Both the position numbers and the translations under genes were made by a program. Of a stretch of 64,000 nt of DNA, positions 36,316 through 45,336 are shown one piece after another. The stretch is taken from contig NZ_KI421498.1 in the NCBI RefSeq assembly GCF_000473105.1, positions 1,426,001-1,490,000 on the forward strand. Direction: 5' to 3'. The notes beneath the pieces are model-generated. The model ran no database searches, had not been told where the DNA came from, and saw only the letters and a list, made by a program, of their open reading frames with translations. Every line of letters starts with the position of its first letter. Position 1 is the first letter of the stretch. Source of the stretch: Phaeobacter inhibens DSM 16374 (GTDB lineage Bacteria; Pseudomonadota; Alphaproteobacteria; Rhodobacterales; Rhodobacteraceae).

Positions 36316-37920
36316 TCACATCCGGAACACGCCGAAGCGTGTATCTTCAATCGGGGCATTCAGCGCGGCGCTAAGCGACAGCGCCAGCACATCGCGGCTC
36401 TTGCGCGGGTCGATGATGCCGTCGTCCCAGAGACGTGCAGAGGCATAAAGCGGGTGACTCTGCTCCTCGAACATCTCAATGGTGGGGCGTTTAAAGTCGG
36501 CTTCTTCCTCCGTGCTCCAACTGCCGCCCTGGCGTTCGATGGCATCGCGCTTGACCGTTGCCAGCACGCCTGCCGCCTGCTCGCCGCCCATCACAGAGAT
36601 GCGGGAGTTGGGCCAGGACCACAGGAACCGCGGCTGGTAAGCCCGGCCCGACATGCCGTAGTTGCCCGCTCCAAAGGAGCCGCCGACCAGCATCGTCACC
36701 TTGGGGACATTGGTGGTCGCCACCGCTGTCACCATCTTGGCGCCGTGCCGCGCGATACCTTCGTTTTCATATTTCCGGCCAACCATGAAACCGGTGATAT
36801 TCTGCAGGAAAACCAGCGGGATCTTGCGCTGGCTGCACAGTTCCACAAAATGCGCGCCCTTCTGGGCGGCTTCCGAGAACAGCACGCCGTTGTTGGCGAT
36901 GATGCCTACAGGGCAGCCTTTGACATGGGCAAAACCAGTGACAAGAGTTTCGCCGAAACGCGGCTTGAATTCGTCAAAGCGGGAGCCGTCGACCAGCCGC
37001 GCAATCACCTCTCGGATGTCATAAGGTGTGCGCAGATCACCGGGCACCACGCCGAGGATTTCCTCGGGGTCATAGGCGGGTTCCTCGGGGCTGGCCCAAT
37101 TCACCGTCAGCGGCTTGGTGATATTCAGCGATTGCACCGCACGTCGTGCCAGCGCCAGCGCGTGGGCGTCATCTTCGGCCAGGTAATCGGCCACGCCGGA
37201 CAGGCGGGTGTGCACATCGCCACCGCCCAGATCTTCGGCGCTTACGACCTCCCCCGTCGCGGCCTTCACCAGCGGCGGGCCTGCGAGGAAGATGGTCCCT
37301 TGCTCTTTCACGATGATGGTCACGTCGGACATGGCCGGAACATAAGCGCCGCCTGCGGTGCAGGAGCCCATGACCACCGCAATCTGCGCAATGCCCTTGG
37401 CCGACATCCGCGCCTGATTGTAGAAGATCCGCCCGAAATGGTCGCGGTCCGGGAAGACCTCATCCTGTTGCGGCAGGTTGGCACCGCCGCTGTCCACCAG
37501 ATAGATGCAGGGAAGACGGTTTTCCTCCGCGATCTCCTGCGCGCGCAGGTGTTTCTTCACCGTCATCGGGAAATAGGTGCCGCCCTTCACTGTGGCGTCG
37601 TTGCAGACCACCATGACCTCTTGCCCGTGAACGCGGCCGATACCCGCCACGACCCCAGCACCGGGGGCGGCCCCGTCATACATGGCATGCGCCGCCGTGG
37701 CGCCGATCTCCAGAAACGGAGAGCCGGGGTCGAGCAGGTTCGCCACCCGGCGGCGCGGCAGCATCTTGCCGCGGCTCTCGTGGCGGGCACGGGATTTCTC
37801 GCCGCCGCCCATGCGCGCGGTCTCTGCCGCCTCGCTGATCTGCCCGAGCGCGTCCAGATGCGCCTCGCGGTTCTGTTTGAAGCCTTCCGAGGAAGGCATC
37901 GCCTTGGATGTGAGTTTCAT
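36316..37920 (-). CDS. 3-methylcrotonyl-CoA carboxylase beta subunit (carboxyltransferase)
   Basis: 534 aa, acetyl-/propionyl-carboxylase-type carboxyltransferase with N- and C-terminal CT domains. Characteristic stretches are [58 protein letters not shown], and the [20 protein letters not shown] segment that shapes the acyl-CoA site in methylcrotonyl enzymes. Its start overlaps the zinc-ribbon gene by 4 nt (ATGA), and it is 9 bp before the alpha subunit. Confidence 0.94.
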   Translation of the reverse strand: MKLTSKAMPSSEGFKQNREAHLDALGQISEAAETARMGGGEKSRARHESRGKMLPRRRVANLLDPGSPFLEIGATAAHAMYDGAAPGAGVVAGIGRVHGQEVMVVCNDATVKGGTYFPMTVKKHLRAQEIAEENRLPCIYLVDSGGANLPQQDEVFPDRDHFGRIFYNQARMSAKGIAQIAVVMGSCTAGGAYVPAMSDVTIIVKEQGTIFLAGPPLVKAATGEVVSAEDLGGGDVHTRLSGVADYLAEDDAHALALARRAVQSLNITKPLTVNWASPEEPAYDPEEILGVVPGDLRTPYDIREVIARLVDGSRFDEFKPRFGETLVTGFAHVKGCPVGIIANNGVLFSEAAQKGAHFVELCSQRKIPLVFLQNITGFMVGRKYENEGIARHGAKMVTAVATTNVPKVTMLVGGSFGAGNYGMSGRAYQPRFLWSWPNSRISVMGGEQAAGVLATVKRDAIERQGGSWSTEEEADFKRPTIEMFEEQSHPLYASARLWDDGIIDPRKSRDVLALSLSAALNAPIEDTRFGVFRM

Positions 37921-38327
37921 TCCGTTTCCTTTTTCAAAGGGAGGCGGCAGTAGAAGACTGCTACTGGAGCAAAGAATGCGATGATGAGGAACGGGAAAGA
38001 CCCGCCCCGCAGTTTTTTCAGACCAGTTGAAGTCTTATAGGTCAGTGCCGGGAACATCGCGCTGAGAAAACCCGCCATCAGAAACACAGAGGCAATCACA
38101 AGCGGACCGCATCGTGTCATCAGCCGAAAATTCAATTCTGTGCAGCTCAGCCCCAGGCACCAGCGCACACCGCAGGACTTGCACGCGGCAGATTGCGGCC
38201 AGCTGCGCCTTCGGGACACGAGCTTGGAACTGGGCACAATACCGCCGCACTCCGGGCATTTCGGGTTCACCAACCTGGCGAACAAGGCAACATGCCTGTC
38301 ACTGAGGTTTTTCTGTCTCTGCGTCAC
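37917..38327 (-). CDS. Zinc-ribbon membrane protein, function unknown
   Basis: 136 aa. The N-terminal half has two pairs of Cys, in [11 protein letters not shown] and [11 protein letters not shown], that look like a zinc ribbon, and a further Cys in GLSCTELNF. The C-terminal half has two transmembrane helices ([20 protein letters not shown] and [20 protein letters not shown]). The start is GTG at 38327 and overlaps the acyl-CoA ligase stop by 4 nt; its own stop overlaps mccB by 4 nt, so it must be translated with the leucine-degradation genes. No known role in the pathway. Confidence 0.65.
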   Translation of the reverse strand: MTQRQKNLSDRHVALFARLVNPKCPECGGIVPSSKLVSRRRSWPQSAACKSCGVRWCLGLSCTELNFRLMTRCGPLVIASVFLMAGFLSAMFPALTYKTSTGLKKLRGGSFPFLIIAFFAPVAVFYCRLPLKKETE

Positions 38328-39877
38328 AGATTCACCTCCCCTGCTGCCCGCGCCTTCAGTTCCTTGCGGATCACCTTACCGGTCACAGTCATTGGTAGGG
38401 CGTCCAAGAACTCCACTTCGCGTGGGTAAGAATACTTTGCCAAACGGGATTTGACGTAGTCTTGCAGATCTTTCTCGGATGGTGAGTGACCGGGTTTCAG
38501 CACCACATAGGCCTTCACGATTTCGGTGCGAAGTTCATCGGGTTTGCCCACCACACCCACGGTTGCCACGGCCGGATGGGTCATCAGACAGTCCTCAATC
38601 TCAGCTGGACCGATGCGGTAGCCGGCGGAAGTGATGACATCATCCTCACGCCCGACAAAGCGCAGATAGTCCCCCTCCCAGATGCCGCGATCCCCGGTGA
38701 CCAGCCAGTCGCCATGAAATTTCTCAGCCGTTGCGTCGGGGCGGTTCCAGTATTCAAGCATCATCGACGCAGCACCCCGGCGTACGGCGACGTCGCCCTC
38801 ATCTTTGGTGGGGGTACCTGTGTCGTCCAGCACCTCAACCGTGCATCCCGGAACCGGCCTGCCGATGCAGCCCGGGCGCACCGGAAAATCAGCGACGCAG
38901 GAGGAAACCGTCATGTTGCATTCGGTCTGGCCGTAAAATTCATTGATGGTCACGCCCAGGTGACGCTGGCCCCAGGCGAGCATCTCTGCGCCCAGGGGCT
39001 CTCCCCCAGATGCTACCGAGCGCAGACCGTCGAGCCCCTGCCCCGCCGCCTTCAGCAAGCGCAGCGCGGTGGGAGGAAAGAAGACATTGCGCACATCCCC
39101 CTGACGAATGATTTCGGCGCAAGCCTCCGGCGTAAATTTGTCCAGCCGCGCGGCCACGACCGGCACACCCAGCGCCAGACCCGGCATCAGCACGTCAAAC
39201 AAGCCGCCGATCCATGCCCAATCCGCAGGGGTCCACAGGCAATCGCCCGGCTGGCCCAGATGATCATGGCTGATGGCCACGCCGGGCAGGTGACCGGAGA
39301 GCACCCGGTGACCATGCAGCGCGCCCTTGGCGCTGCCCGTGGTGCCGGAGGTGTAGATGAGCACTGCCGGAGTCTCCGGCGTGGTTTCCGCATAAGGCAG
39401 GAGGTGGTCGCTTTGACCCGTGCTTGCGGACAGGATATCCGCCACCAGCAGCGGTTGCGCCAGCGCCCCGAGCTGCGCCGCGCCCCCGCCATCAGTCAGC
39501 ACCAGCTCCAACCCTGCATCGCCAATGCGGGAGGCCAGCGCATCATGCTGAAACAGCTTGAACAACGGCACGGAAATGGCACCGATTTTCCAGATCGCGA
39601 GATGTGCTACGGCGCAGTCGACAGATTGGCTGAGCAGTACACCAACACGGTCACCGGGCTGCACCCGCCGCATCAGATCGCGCGCCACCGCATCGACCAT
39701 CTGCCGCAGCTCACCATAGCGGATATCACGCCGCGCGCCGGTGGTCAGATCAATGAGGGCCAATTGTTCGTCCGGATGGTCCAGCGCCTGCGCCGCCATG
39801 TTCAGGCAGGACGGAAACTGCCATCCGCCATCCGTGCGCAATCCCGGATACAATGTATGTCCCCCCACACCGCTCAT
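38324..39877 (-). CDS. Acyl-CoA synthetase (AMP-forming) of the leucine cluster
   Basis: 517 aa adenylate-forming enzyme. The P-loop is YTSGTTGSAKGALHGH, motif A5 is NEFYGQTECNMTVSS, A7 WLVTGDRGIWEGDYL, A8 GREDDVITSAGYRIGP, and A10 PMTVTGKVIRKELK with the catalytic Lys. It resembles medium-chain and acetoacetyl-CoA-type ligases; in this cluster acetoacetate or isovalerate is the plausible substrate. It is the first gene of the minus-strand run to the hydratase. A short palindrome (39897-39911) lies just upstream. Confidence 0.88.
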   Translation of the reverse strand: MSGVGGHTLYPGLRTDGGWQFPSCLNMAAQALDHPDEQLALIDLTTGARRDIRYGELRQMVDAVARDLMRRVQPGDRVGVLLSQSVDCAVAHLAIWKIGAISVPLFKLFQHDALASRIGDAGLELVLTDGGGAAQLGALAQPLLVADILSASTGQSDHLLPYAETTPETPAVLIYTSGTTGSAKGALHGHRVLSGHLPGVAISHDHLGQPGDCLWTPADWAWIGGLFDVLMPGLALGVPVVAARLDKFTPEACAEIIRQGDVRNVFFPPTALRLLKAAGQGLDGLRSVASGGEPLGAEMLAWGQRHLGVTINEFYGQTECNMTVSSCVADFPVRPGCIGRPVPGCTVEVLDDTGTPTKDEGDVAVRRGAASMMLEYWNRPDATAEKFHGDWLVTGDRGIWEGDYLRFVGREDDVITSAGYRIGPAEIEDCLMTHPAVATVGVVGKPDELRTEIVKAYVVLKPGHSPSEKDLQDYVKSRLAKYSYPREVEFLDALPMTVTGKVIRKELKARAAGEVNL

Positions 39878-39896
39878 GCCAAGACCTTCACGAAAC

Positions 39897-39911
39897 GCAT
39901 ATCAGATATGC
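39897..39911. promoter_or_regulatory. Short palindrome between the acyl-CoA ligase and ompW
   Basis: GCATATCAGATATGC: 6-bp arms around CAG, 20 bp before the acyl-CoA ligase start. It could be a regulator half-site pair shared by the divergent genes. Palindromes this short also arise by chance. Confidence 0.35.
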
Positions 39912-39951
39912 AATTTTTCCCTGCATTCCCAAAGGGAAAGCGGGCCGCTTC

Positions 39952-39965
39952 TTGATCCAGATCAG
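39952..39965 (+). promoter_or_regulatory. Putative FNR/FnrL-type operator upstream of ompW
   Basis: TTGATCCAGATCAG matches the FNR consensus TTGAT-N4-ATCAA at 9 of 10 informative bases. It is centred 83 bp before the OmpW start. A CATACA -10-like hexamer at 39988-39993 would put the transcription start near 40000, leaving this site at about -41.5, the class II activation position. Confidence 0.6.
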
Positions 39966-40041
39966 TGTTCTGTCGCTGCCCCAGGCGCATACAGCCCTTG
40001 CAAACAAACGACCCGACCACGATAGAAGAGGGATAGTCCGA

Positions 40042-40644
40042 ATGACCCGTATGGTTTCCGCCCTGGCTCTTAGCGCTGCACTGGCAGCCCTGGCCGGCCC
40101 CGCCCTTGCCCAGTCCCAGGGGGACTGGACCCTTGGCGTCGGTATCGCCAACGTCAATCCGAAGTCTGACAACGGCACTGTTGCCGGCGCGGCTGCGACA
40201 ATTGACGACGATACCGCACTGACCTTCACTGCAGAGTATTTCATCCGTGACAACATCGGCATCGAACTTCTGGCTGCCAGCCCGTTCGAACATGATATCT
40301 CCTTGAACGGCGCCTATACCGCGACAACCAAGCACCTGCCGCCGACCCTGTCGGTCAATTATCACTTCCCGACACAGACCAAGTTCAAACCCTTTGTCGG
40401 TGTTGGTATCAACTACACGACCTTTTTTGAGGAAAGCTCCCCCGCGGGTGTGATCTCGCTTGATGACAGCGTCGGGCTGGCGCTGAACCTTGGCGCAGAC
40501 TGGCAGATCTCTGATCGCGGCGCACTGCGGGTGAACGTCCGCTACATGGATATCGAAACCGATGTGACCCTCAATGGCACCAAAATCGGCACCGCCGAAA
40601 TTGATCCGGTCACTGTTGGCTTTGGCTACGTTCACCGCTTCTGA
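40042..40644 (+). CDS. ompW: OmpW-family outer-membrane beta-barrel protein
   Basis: 200 aa. Signal peptide MTRMVSALALSAALAALAGPA with AxA cleavage near ALA-QSQ. The mature part has alternating hydrophobic strands of an 8-stranded barrel (WTLGVGIANVNPK, LTFTAEYFIRDNIGIELLAA, FKPFVGVGINYTTF) and ends in HRF with the C-terminal Phe used by the BAM complex. The ATG at 40042 gives the signal peptide; the frame runs 63 codons further without sense. It lies between the two halves of the leucine cluster but on the other strand, and has an FNR-type site upstream and a terminator after it. Confidence 0.92.
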   Translation: MTRMVSALALSAALAALAGPALAQSQGDWTLGVGIANVNPKSDNGTVAGAAATIDDDTALTFTAEYFIRDNIGIELLAASPFEHDISLNGAYTATTKHLPPTLSVNYHFPTQTKFKPFVGVGINYTTFFEESSPAGVISLDDSVGLALNLGADWQISDRGALRVNVRYMDIETDVTLNGTKIGTAEIDPVTVGFGYVHRF

Positions 40645-40688
40645 TCCTTTTGACGAGTAAAAGACTGAGACGAGTACTTCAGGGAGGG

Positions 40689-40715
40689 GCGGCGTGCTGG
40701 GAGGCGCGCCGCTTT
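40689..40715 (+). terminator. Rho-independent terminator after ompW
   Basis: GCGGCGTGC pairs with GCGCGCCGC (9 bp, one G-T pair) around a 6-nt loop and is followed by TTTCTCGTTT; 44 bp after the ompW stop. Confidence 0.7.
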
Positions 40716-40785
40716 CTCGTTTCGCAGATAAATCCGCGCATCATACGCACGGGCCGCCCTACGGACCGCCCAGGCACGAGCGTGG

Positions 40786-41946
40786 TTACATCTGGCTCAT
40801 CAATTCACGGCCAATCAGCATCCGGCGAATTTCCGATGTGCCAGCCCCGATTTCCATAAGCTTGGCATCACGAAAGATCCGGCCAACCGGGTTGTCAGAG
40901 AGATAGCCCGCACCGCCAAAGGCCTGCACCGCCTGATGCGCCTGGGTCATGGCAACTTCGGATGCATAAAGACAGCAAGCGGCGGCATCCTGACGGGTCA
41001 CGGTGCCCTTGTCGCAGGCTTTTGCCACTTCGTAAACATAGGCCCGCGCGGTGTTCATCGCAGTGTACATATCCGCGATCTTGCCCTGCATCAGCTGGAA
41101 GTTCCCGATGGGCTGGCCGAATTGTTTGCGCTCTTTCATGTAGGGCATCATCTCGTCCATGCAGGCCGCCATGATACCAGTGCCGATCCCTGCCAGCACC
41201 ACGCGCTCATAGTCCAGACCGGACATCAGAACGCGCACGCCCTTACCCTCTTCGCCCAGCACGTTTTCAAATGGCACTTCCACATCCTCAAACACCAGCT
41301 CGGCGGTATTGGAGCCACGCATCCCAAGCTTGTCAAAATGCTGCGAGGTGGAAAAACCCTTGAATTCCTTCTCAATCAGGAAGGCCGTCATACCCTTGGA
41401 GCCGGCATCTGGGTCCGTCTTAGCGTAGACCACCAGCGTGTCCGCATCCGGACCATTGGTGATCCAGTATTTGTTGCCGTTCAGACGGTAGTGATCATTG
41501 CGTTTCTCTGCACGCAGGCTCATCGAGACCACGTCAGATCCGGCACCTGCTTCGGACATCGCCAGCGCGCCAACATGCTCGCCTGAGACCAGTCGCGGCA
41601 GGTATTTGGCCTTCTGCTCAGCATTGCCGTTCAGTTTGATCTGATTGACGCAAAGATTCGAGTGCGCCCCATAGGAGAGCGACACCGAGGCACTGGCTCG
41701 CGCGATTTCTTCAACCGCGACGGTATGAGCCAGATAAGACATGCCAGCGCCGCCGAACTCCTCAGGCACGGTAATGCCGAGAAGACCCAGCTCCCCCATT
41801 TCCTGCCAAAGTTCTGCCGGAAATTCGTTTTTCTGATCAATCTCCTGTGCCATCGGGCGGACACGCTCCTGTGCCCAGCGGTGCACCATGTCGCGCAGGG
41901 CATTCACATCTTCGCCCAGATCAAAGGTCATGCTTGCGTTGAACAT
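40786..41946 (-). CDS. ivd: Isovaleryl-CoA dehydrogenase
   Basis: 386 aa acyl-CoA dehydrogenase that makes 3-methylcrotonyl-CoA from isovaleryl-CoA. FAD contacts are in [15 protein letters not shown] and [39 protein letters not shown] is the region of the catalytic base expected in isovaleryl-CoA dehydrogenases, and the C-terminus has [21 protein letters not shown] and [11 protein letters not shown]. Context (MCC, HMG-CoA lyase) supports the isovaleryl substrate over short-chain homologues. Monocistronic, upstream of ompW's end, with a long palindrome in its promoter region. Confidence 0.93.
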   Translation of the reverse strand: MFNASMTFDLGEDVNALRDMVHRWAQERVRPMAQEIDQKNEFPAELWQEMGELGLLGITVPEEFGGAGMSYLAHTVAVEEIARASASVSLSYGAHSNLCVNQIKLNGNAEQKAKYLPRLVSGEHVGALAMSEAGAGSDVVSMSLRAEKRNDHYRLNGNKYWITNGPDADTLVVYAKTDPDAGSKGMTAFLIEKEFKGFSTSQHFDKLGMRGSNTAELVFEDVEVPFENVLGEEGKGVRVLMSGLDYERVVLAGIGTGIMAACMDEMMPYMKERKQFGQPIGNFQLMQGKIADMYTAMNTARAYVYEVAKACDKGTVTRQDAAACCLYASEVAMTQAHQAVQAFGGAGYLSDNPVGRIFRDAKLMEIGAGTSEIRRMLIGRELMSQM

Positions 41947-41963
41947 CGTTTTCTCCTGAACCC

Positions 41964-41995
41964 GTCAGTTATTGAACAGTTGTTCATTAACTGAC
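41964..41995. promoter_or_regulatory. 32-bp palindrome in the ivd promoter region (operator candidate)
   Basis: Outer arms GTCAGTTA and TAACTGAC and inner arms TGAAC and GTTCA are perfect inverted repeats around a 4-nt AGTT centre, with a single mismatched pair (T/T) between arms. It lies 18-49 bp before the ivd start codon, where an operator for a TetR-like or other dimeric regulator would be expected. No regulator gene is adjacent. Confidence 0.65.
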
Positions 41996-42114
41996 ATATC
42001 CCTCGCCCACAGTCAACAACGCCGCGTTGCAGACCTGAGAATTCTTCGCCAAGCCGGCCCGCCACAAGCAAGCAGAGCTGGCATGCGCCACACTCCTGCC
42101 TTACTCAGACGTTA

Positions 42115-42127
42115 GTAAATCGTTTAC
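42115..42127 (+). promoter_or_regulatory. Short inverted repeat upstream of the second Hint gene
   Basis: GTAAATCGTTTAC, 5-bp arms around TCG, 11 bp before the start at 42139. The surrounding TTAG-N7-TTTA has some likeness to a degenerate CtrA box (TTAA-N7-TTAA) but is not close enough to be called one. Confidence 0.25.
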
Positions 42128-42138
42128 CTTTGAAAGAC

Positions 42139-43215
42139 ATGAGACCCCCAATGCGCGACCTGATCATCAACGGCACATTTGACAGCGGTTCCGCAAATTG
42201 GGGCGGCACCGATCTCGAGACCAGCTACACCGAGAACGCCTACCTCGGGAACGGCTCGTCCAATCGCGTTGCTGAGATGGACGGTCAATCCGGCCAGACC
42301 ACGGTCATGGAACAATCCTTCACCGTCAACAATCCAATCCAGACCACACTGACGCTGGACGCGGCACTGCGCACCGCCTCTCTGAATCAGGCTGGAACCG
42401 AAGGGTTCACAGTTGAAATTCTGGATGCAGGCGGGGCCGTTATTGCATCGATGTCGGTGCTGCCAACCACCAATAGCTTCACCCAGGCCAGCCTGAATGT
42501 CGATTTCCCCAGTGGGGGCCAGTACACGCTGCGCCTGACGGAACTGGGCAGCGACAACAGCCTGGGCGCCGTTGTCGACAATATTTCGCTGATGGTCTGC
42601 TTCTGCAATGGCACGCTGATCGAAACGGTGAATGGCCCCCGCGCGATAGAGACATTGGCGCCGGGCGACATGATCTTGACCGAAAACGGACCGACGCCGC
42701 TGCGCTGGATCGGCAAGCGAAGCGTGTCACCGGCACAGATGGCAGAAAACACCAAGCTATGTCCGGTTCGGATCGAAGCGGGCGCGCTCAGCCCCGGGCT
42801 GCCAAGCAAGCCGCTGCAGGTCTCACGCCAGCATCGCATGCTGATCCGCTCCCGCGTGGCACAGCGCATGTTTGGTCAATTCGAAGTGCTGATCCCTGCC
42901 ATTCGCCTGACCGCCCTGCCCGGTATCTACGTCAACGAAGACCGCGCAGCCGTCACCTATTACCACATGCTGTTCGACAACCACGAGATTGTGTTTGCCA
43001 ATGGTGCGCCAAGTGAAAGCCTGCTGGTCACCGAACAGTCGCTCGCGGCCTTGTCGCCCGCCGCACAAGAAGAGCTGAAATTGCTTTTCCCGGATCTGAT
43101 CTGCAGCACAGGGCGTGGCACCGCAAGCGCCAGACCCATCCCGCCGCGTGCCAGACAAAAGCGGCTTGTTGCGCGGATCGGCAAGAACAATCGCGCTGCG
43201 CTGGATGCCATCTGA
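42139..43215 (+). CDS. Hint-domain protein with N-terminal beta-sandwich
   Basis: 358 aa. Residues ~1-150 look like a carbohydrate-binding-type beta-sandwich (LIINGTFDSGSANWGG, GFTVEILDAGGAVIASM, YTLRLTELGSDNSLG). A Hint fold follows: Cys nucleophile in CFCNGTLIETVNGPRAIETL at about 154-156, LAPGDMILTENG, PLRWIGKRSV, the SRQHRML block with His ~231, and YYHMLFDNHEIVFANGAPSESLL. No Sec signal peptide; such proteins in Rhodobacterales are often suspected type I secretion or cell-surface proteins, but no export signal is visible here. Starts at 42130 (TTG), 42139 and 42151 are all in frame; 42139 follows GAAAG and is my choice, 42151 is equally possible. Confidence 0.78.
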   Translation: MRPPMRDLIINGTFDSGSANWGGTDLETSYTENAYLGNGSSNRVAEMDGQSGQTTVMEQSFTVNNPIQTTLTLDAALRTASLNQAGTEGFTVEILDAGGAVIASMSVLPTTNSFTQASLNVDFPSGGQYTLRLTELGSDNSLGAVVDNISLMVCFCNGTLIETVNGPRAIETLAPGDMILTENGPTPLRWIGKRSVSPAQMAENTKLCPVRIEAGALSPGLPSKPLQVSRQHRMLIRSRVAQRMFGQFEVLIPAIRLTALPGIYVNEDRAAVTYYHMLFDNHEIVFANGAPSESLLVTEQSLAALSPAAQEELKLLFPDLICSTGRGTASARPIPPRARQKRLVARIGKNNRAALDAI

Positions 43216-43266
43216 TCAGCCCTTTTGCGCCGCTAACCCAAGCCCAGATTTCTCAGTGCCGAACCG

Positions 43267-44502
43267 TCAGCCAAGGCCTGCCTGAAACACCGCCGCGACC
43301 TCTGCGCGGATGATGCGGGCAATCTGCGCGCAATCCTCCAGCGAGAATGTCAGCGGCACACGCATATCTATTATCCCGTGCAGAATCCGGTCGCTCGCTG
43401 GCATCGCAGGGGCATCCGCATAGCGCCAGCTGTCATAGCGAGAGGTAAAAGCAACCGGTTCCGACGCGCCAAACCACTTCAGTTCGACGCCGCGCGCCGC
43501 ACAACGGTTGAGAACCTCGGTGATATTCTGATCAGTCCAGTCCAGCAGCAGAAACTGAATGGAAGAGCCGACATAAAGCTCCTCTTCTGGGCGCTCGACC
43601 ACCTTCAGACCCGGCGTATCGCGCAGGCCCGCCTCGATCCGCTGATATCGGGCATTCCAGCGCTGCACCTGTTGATCAAGATCCCGCAACTGCGGACGCA
43701 GGATTGCGGCGCGCAGATTGTCCATCCGCCCCGAGATGTTCGGCGTCTCATATTTGATGCGCTCAAATACCTCAGGTCCGGGCGCCGCACGATGGCGGGA
43801 ATAGAGCATATAGGACCCGGAGAGCATAATTGCGCGCGCAGCAATCTCGGGGTCGGAAGTGACTAGCAGGCCGCCCTCGCCTGAGTTCACATGTTTATAG
43901 GTCTGGCAGGAATAGCAGCCGACCGCGCCGTGACGCCCAGACAGAATCCCGTTCCAGCGCGCGCCCATCGTGTGGGCGCAATCTTCGATCACGGTCACAT
44001 CTGCGGCATCGCAAACCGCCATAAGCCGGTCCATGTCACAGAGATGCCCGCGCATATGCGACAGCATCAGCACGCGAGGATGACCTTCGACCGACAAGTG
44101 TTTTTCCAGATCCTCCAGATCCAACGTCAGCGCCTCGGTGACGCCGACGTAGACCGGATCTGCGCCCACAGCCGCGATTGCCCCCGGCACCGGCGCCAGA
44201 GTGAAGGCGTTAGTCAGCACCCTATCGCCCGGCTTCACCCCGACGGACCGCAGGGCAGTCGCCAGAGCATAGCCGCCAGAAGCCACCGCCAACGCGAAGG
44301 GCGCTTCCATCTGGGCAGCGAATTCCTCCTCCAGAAGGGTCACTTCGCCCGCCTCATCGCCCACCACATTATAGCGGTGCAAGCGGCCGTGACGCATCAC
44401 CTCGACAGCGGCCTCAATAGCCTCTTCAGGGATGGGTTCCTGCTGGGTAAAACTACCGGTGAAAATCTCTGTCATCATGCGTTTGTCTGCGTCTGACTGC
44501 AT
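43267..44502 (-). CDS. DegT/DnrJ/EryC1/StrS-family PLP aminotransferase
   Basis: 411 aa. Fold-type I PLP enzyme of the sugar aminotransferase group. Seen are the N-terminal PEEAIEAAVEVMRHGRLHRY, FALAVASGGYALATALRSVG, VIEDCAHTMGARWNG (PLP-contacting Asp), and SCQTYKHVNSGEGG with the Lys that forms the Schiff base in the usual place. No sugar-nucleotide pathway genes are next to it (Hint gene on one side, phosphoglycolate phosphatase on the other), so it may act on a keto sugar for surface glycans or on another keto substrate. The ATG at 44502 is a moderate start; 44478 is the alternative. Confidence 0.82.
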   Translation of the reverse strand: MQSDADKRMMTEIFTGSFTQQEPIPEEAIEAAVEVMRHGRLHRYNVVGDEAGEVTLLEEEFAAQMEAPFALAVASGGYALATALRSVGVKPGDRVLTNAFTLAPVPGAIAAVGADPVYVGVTEALTLDLEDLEKHLSVEGHPRVLMLSHMRGHLCDMDRLMAVCDAADVTVIEDCAHTMGARWNGILSGRHGAVGCYSCQTYKHVNSGEGGLLVTSDPEIAARAIMLSGSYMLYSRHRAAPGPEVFERIKYETPNISGRMDNLRAAILRPQLRDLDQQVQRWNARYQRIEAGLRDTPGLKVVERPEEELYVGSSIQFLLLDWTDQNITEVLNRCAARGVELKWFGASEPVAFTSRYDSWRYADAPAMPASDRILHGIIDMRVPLTFSLEDCAQIARIIRAEVAAVFQAGLG

Positions 44503-44538
44503 AAGGTCAAGCCCCCGGTCCGCGACGCCAGACTGCCG

Positions 44539-45204
44539 TTAAAGCGGCAGCAATCGCGCTGCCAGTGCAGGCAGATCCTCGAACCGCTGCAGCAACGCTT
44601 CCGGGCGCAGCGCCTCAAGGTCGCCGCCCGACGGACCAAAAGTGACCAGCACCGAAGCAACACCGGCGGCCGCAGAGGTTTTGCGGTCGGTATCGGTATC
44701 ACCAATCAGTATCGTCCGCTCCGGATCCCCCCCGGCCCGGCGCGCGGCTTCGCGCAGGGGCTCGGGATCAGGTTTGCGCACGGGCAGAGTATCGGCCCCC
44801 ACCAGCGAATGAAATGCGTCACGAACCCCCAGGCTGCGAGTCAGTTTCTCCGCCAATGCTTCAGGTTTGTTGGTGCAGATGCCCACGCGAAATCCGTCGA
44901 CCTTCAACTGTTCGACCGCCTCCATGGCGCCCGGATACATGACGGTATGGTGGTCAATCGCGTCGCGATATTGCTCCAGCAGAACAGGATAATATTCCTC
45001 AACCAGGTCTTCGCTGTAGCGGCCCGCCCGTTTCAATCCTGCGGTCAGCATGCTCTTGCCGCCACGCAGCGCAACGCCTGCATCCTGTGGCAGGTGCAGC
45101 AGATCGCCAAGCCCCATCTTGCGAAAACATGCGTTGGCCGCCGCGAGCAAATCACCAGATGTATCCGCCAGAGTGCCGTCCAGATCGAAGATAACCGTTC
45201 GCAT
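44539..45204 (-). CDS. gph: Phosphoglycolate phosphatase-like HAD hydrolase
   Basis: 221 aa HAD-superfamily phosphatase. Motif I is DLDGTLADTSGDL with the nucleophilic Asp, motif II in GICTNKPEALAEKL, motif III Lys in RKPDPEPLREAA, motif IV GDTDTDRKTSAAAG. Cap and core resemble Gph/PGPase. The ATG at 45204 fits motif I at residues ~7-15; the open frame runs 79 codons further with no sense. Diverges from glmU (132 bp), 36 bp from the aminotransferase gene downstream. Confidence 0.85.
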   Translation of the reverse strand: MRTVIFDLDGTLADTSGDLLAAANACFRKMGLGDLLHLPQDAGVALRGGKSMLTAGLKRAGRYSEDLVEEYYPVLLEQYRDAIDHHTVMYPGAMEAVEQLKVDGFRVGICTNKPEALAEKLTRSLGVRDAFHSLVGADTLPVRKPDPEPLREAARRAGGDPERTILIGDTDTDRKTSAAAGVASVLVTFGPSGGDLEALRPEALLQRFEDLPALAARLLPL

Positions 45205-45336
45205 ATCTGCCCTCTCTCGGCGCGTTTTCGCCACCGCTTGTTGCAACCCGCAATCTTGTTTGATGCCGCTTTGCCTTGCGCACCTGCTGTTAGCGGATAA
45301 AACGGGGGCGCTGAAAAGACAAAGAGAAAACAACAC

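Noticed and set aside
42112-42127. A CtrA box in front of the second Hint gene.
   Set aside because: Only a degenerate TTAG-N7-TTTA match; listed only as a weak inverted repeat.
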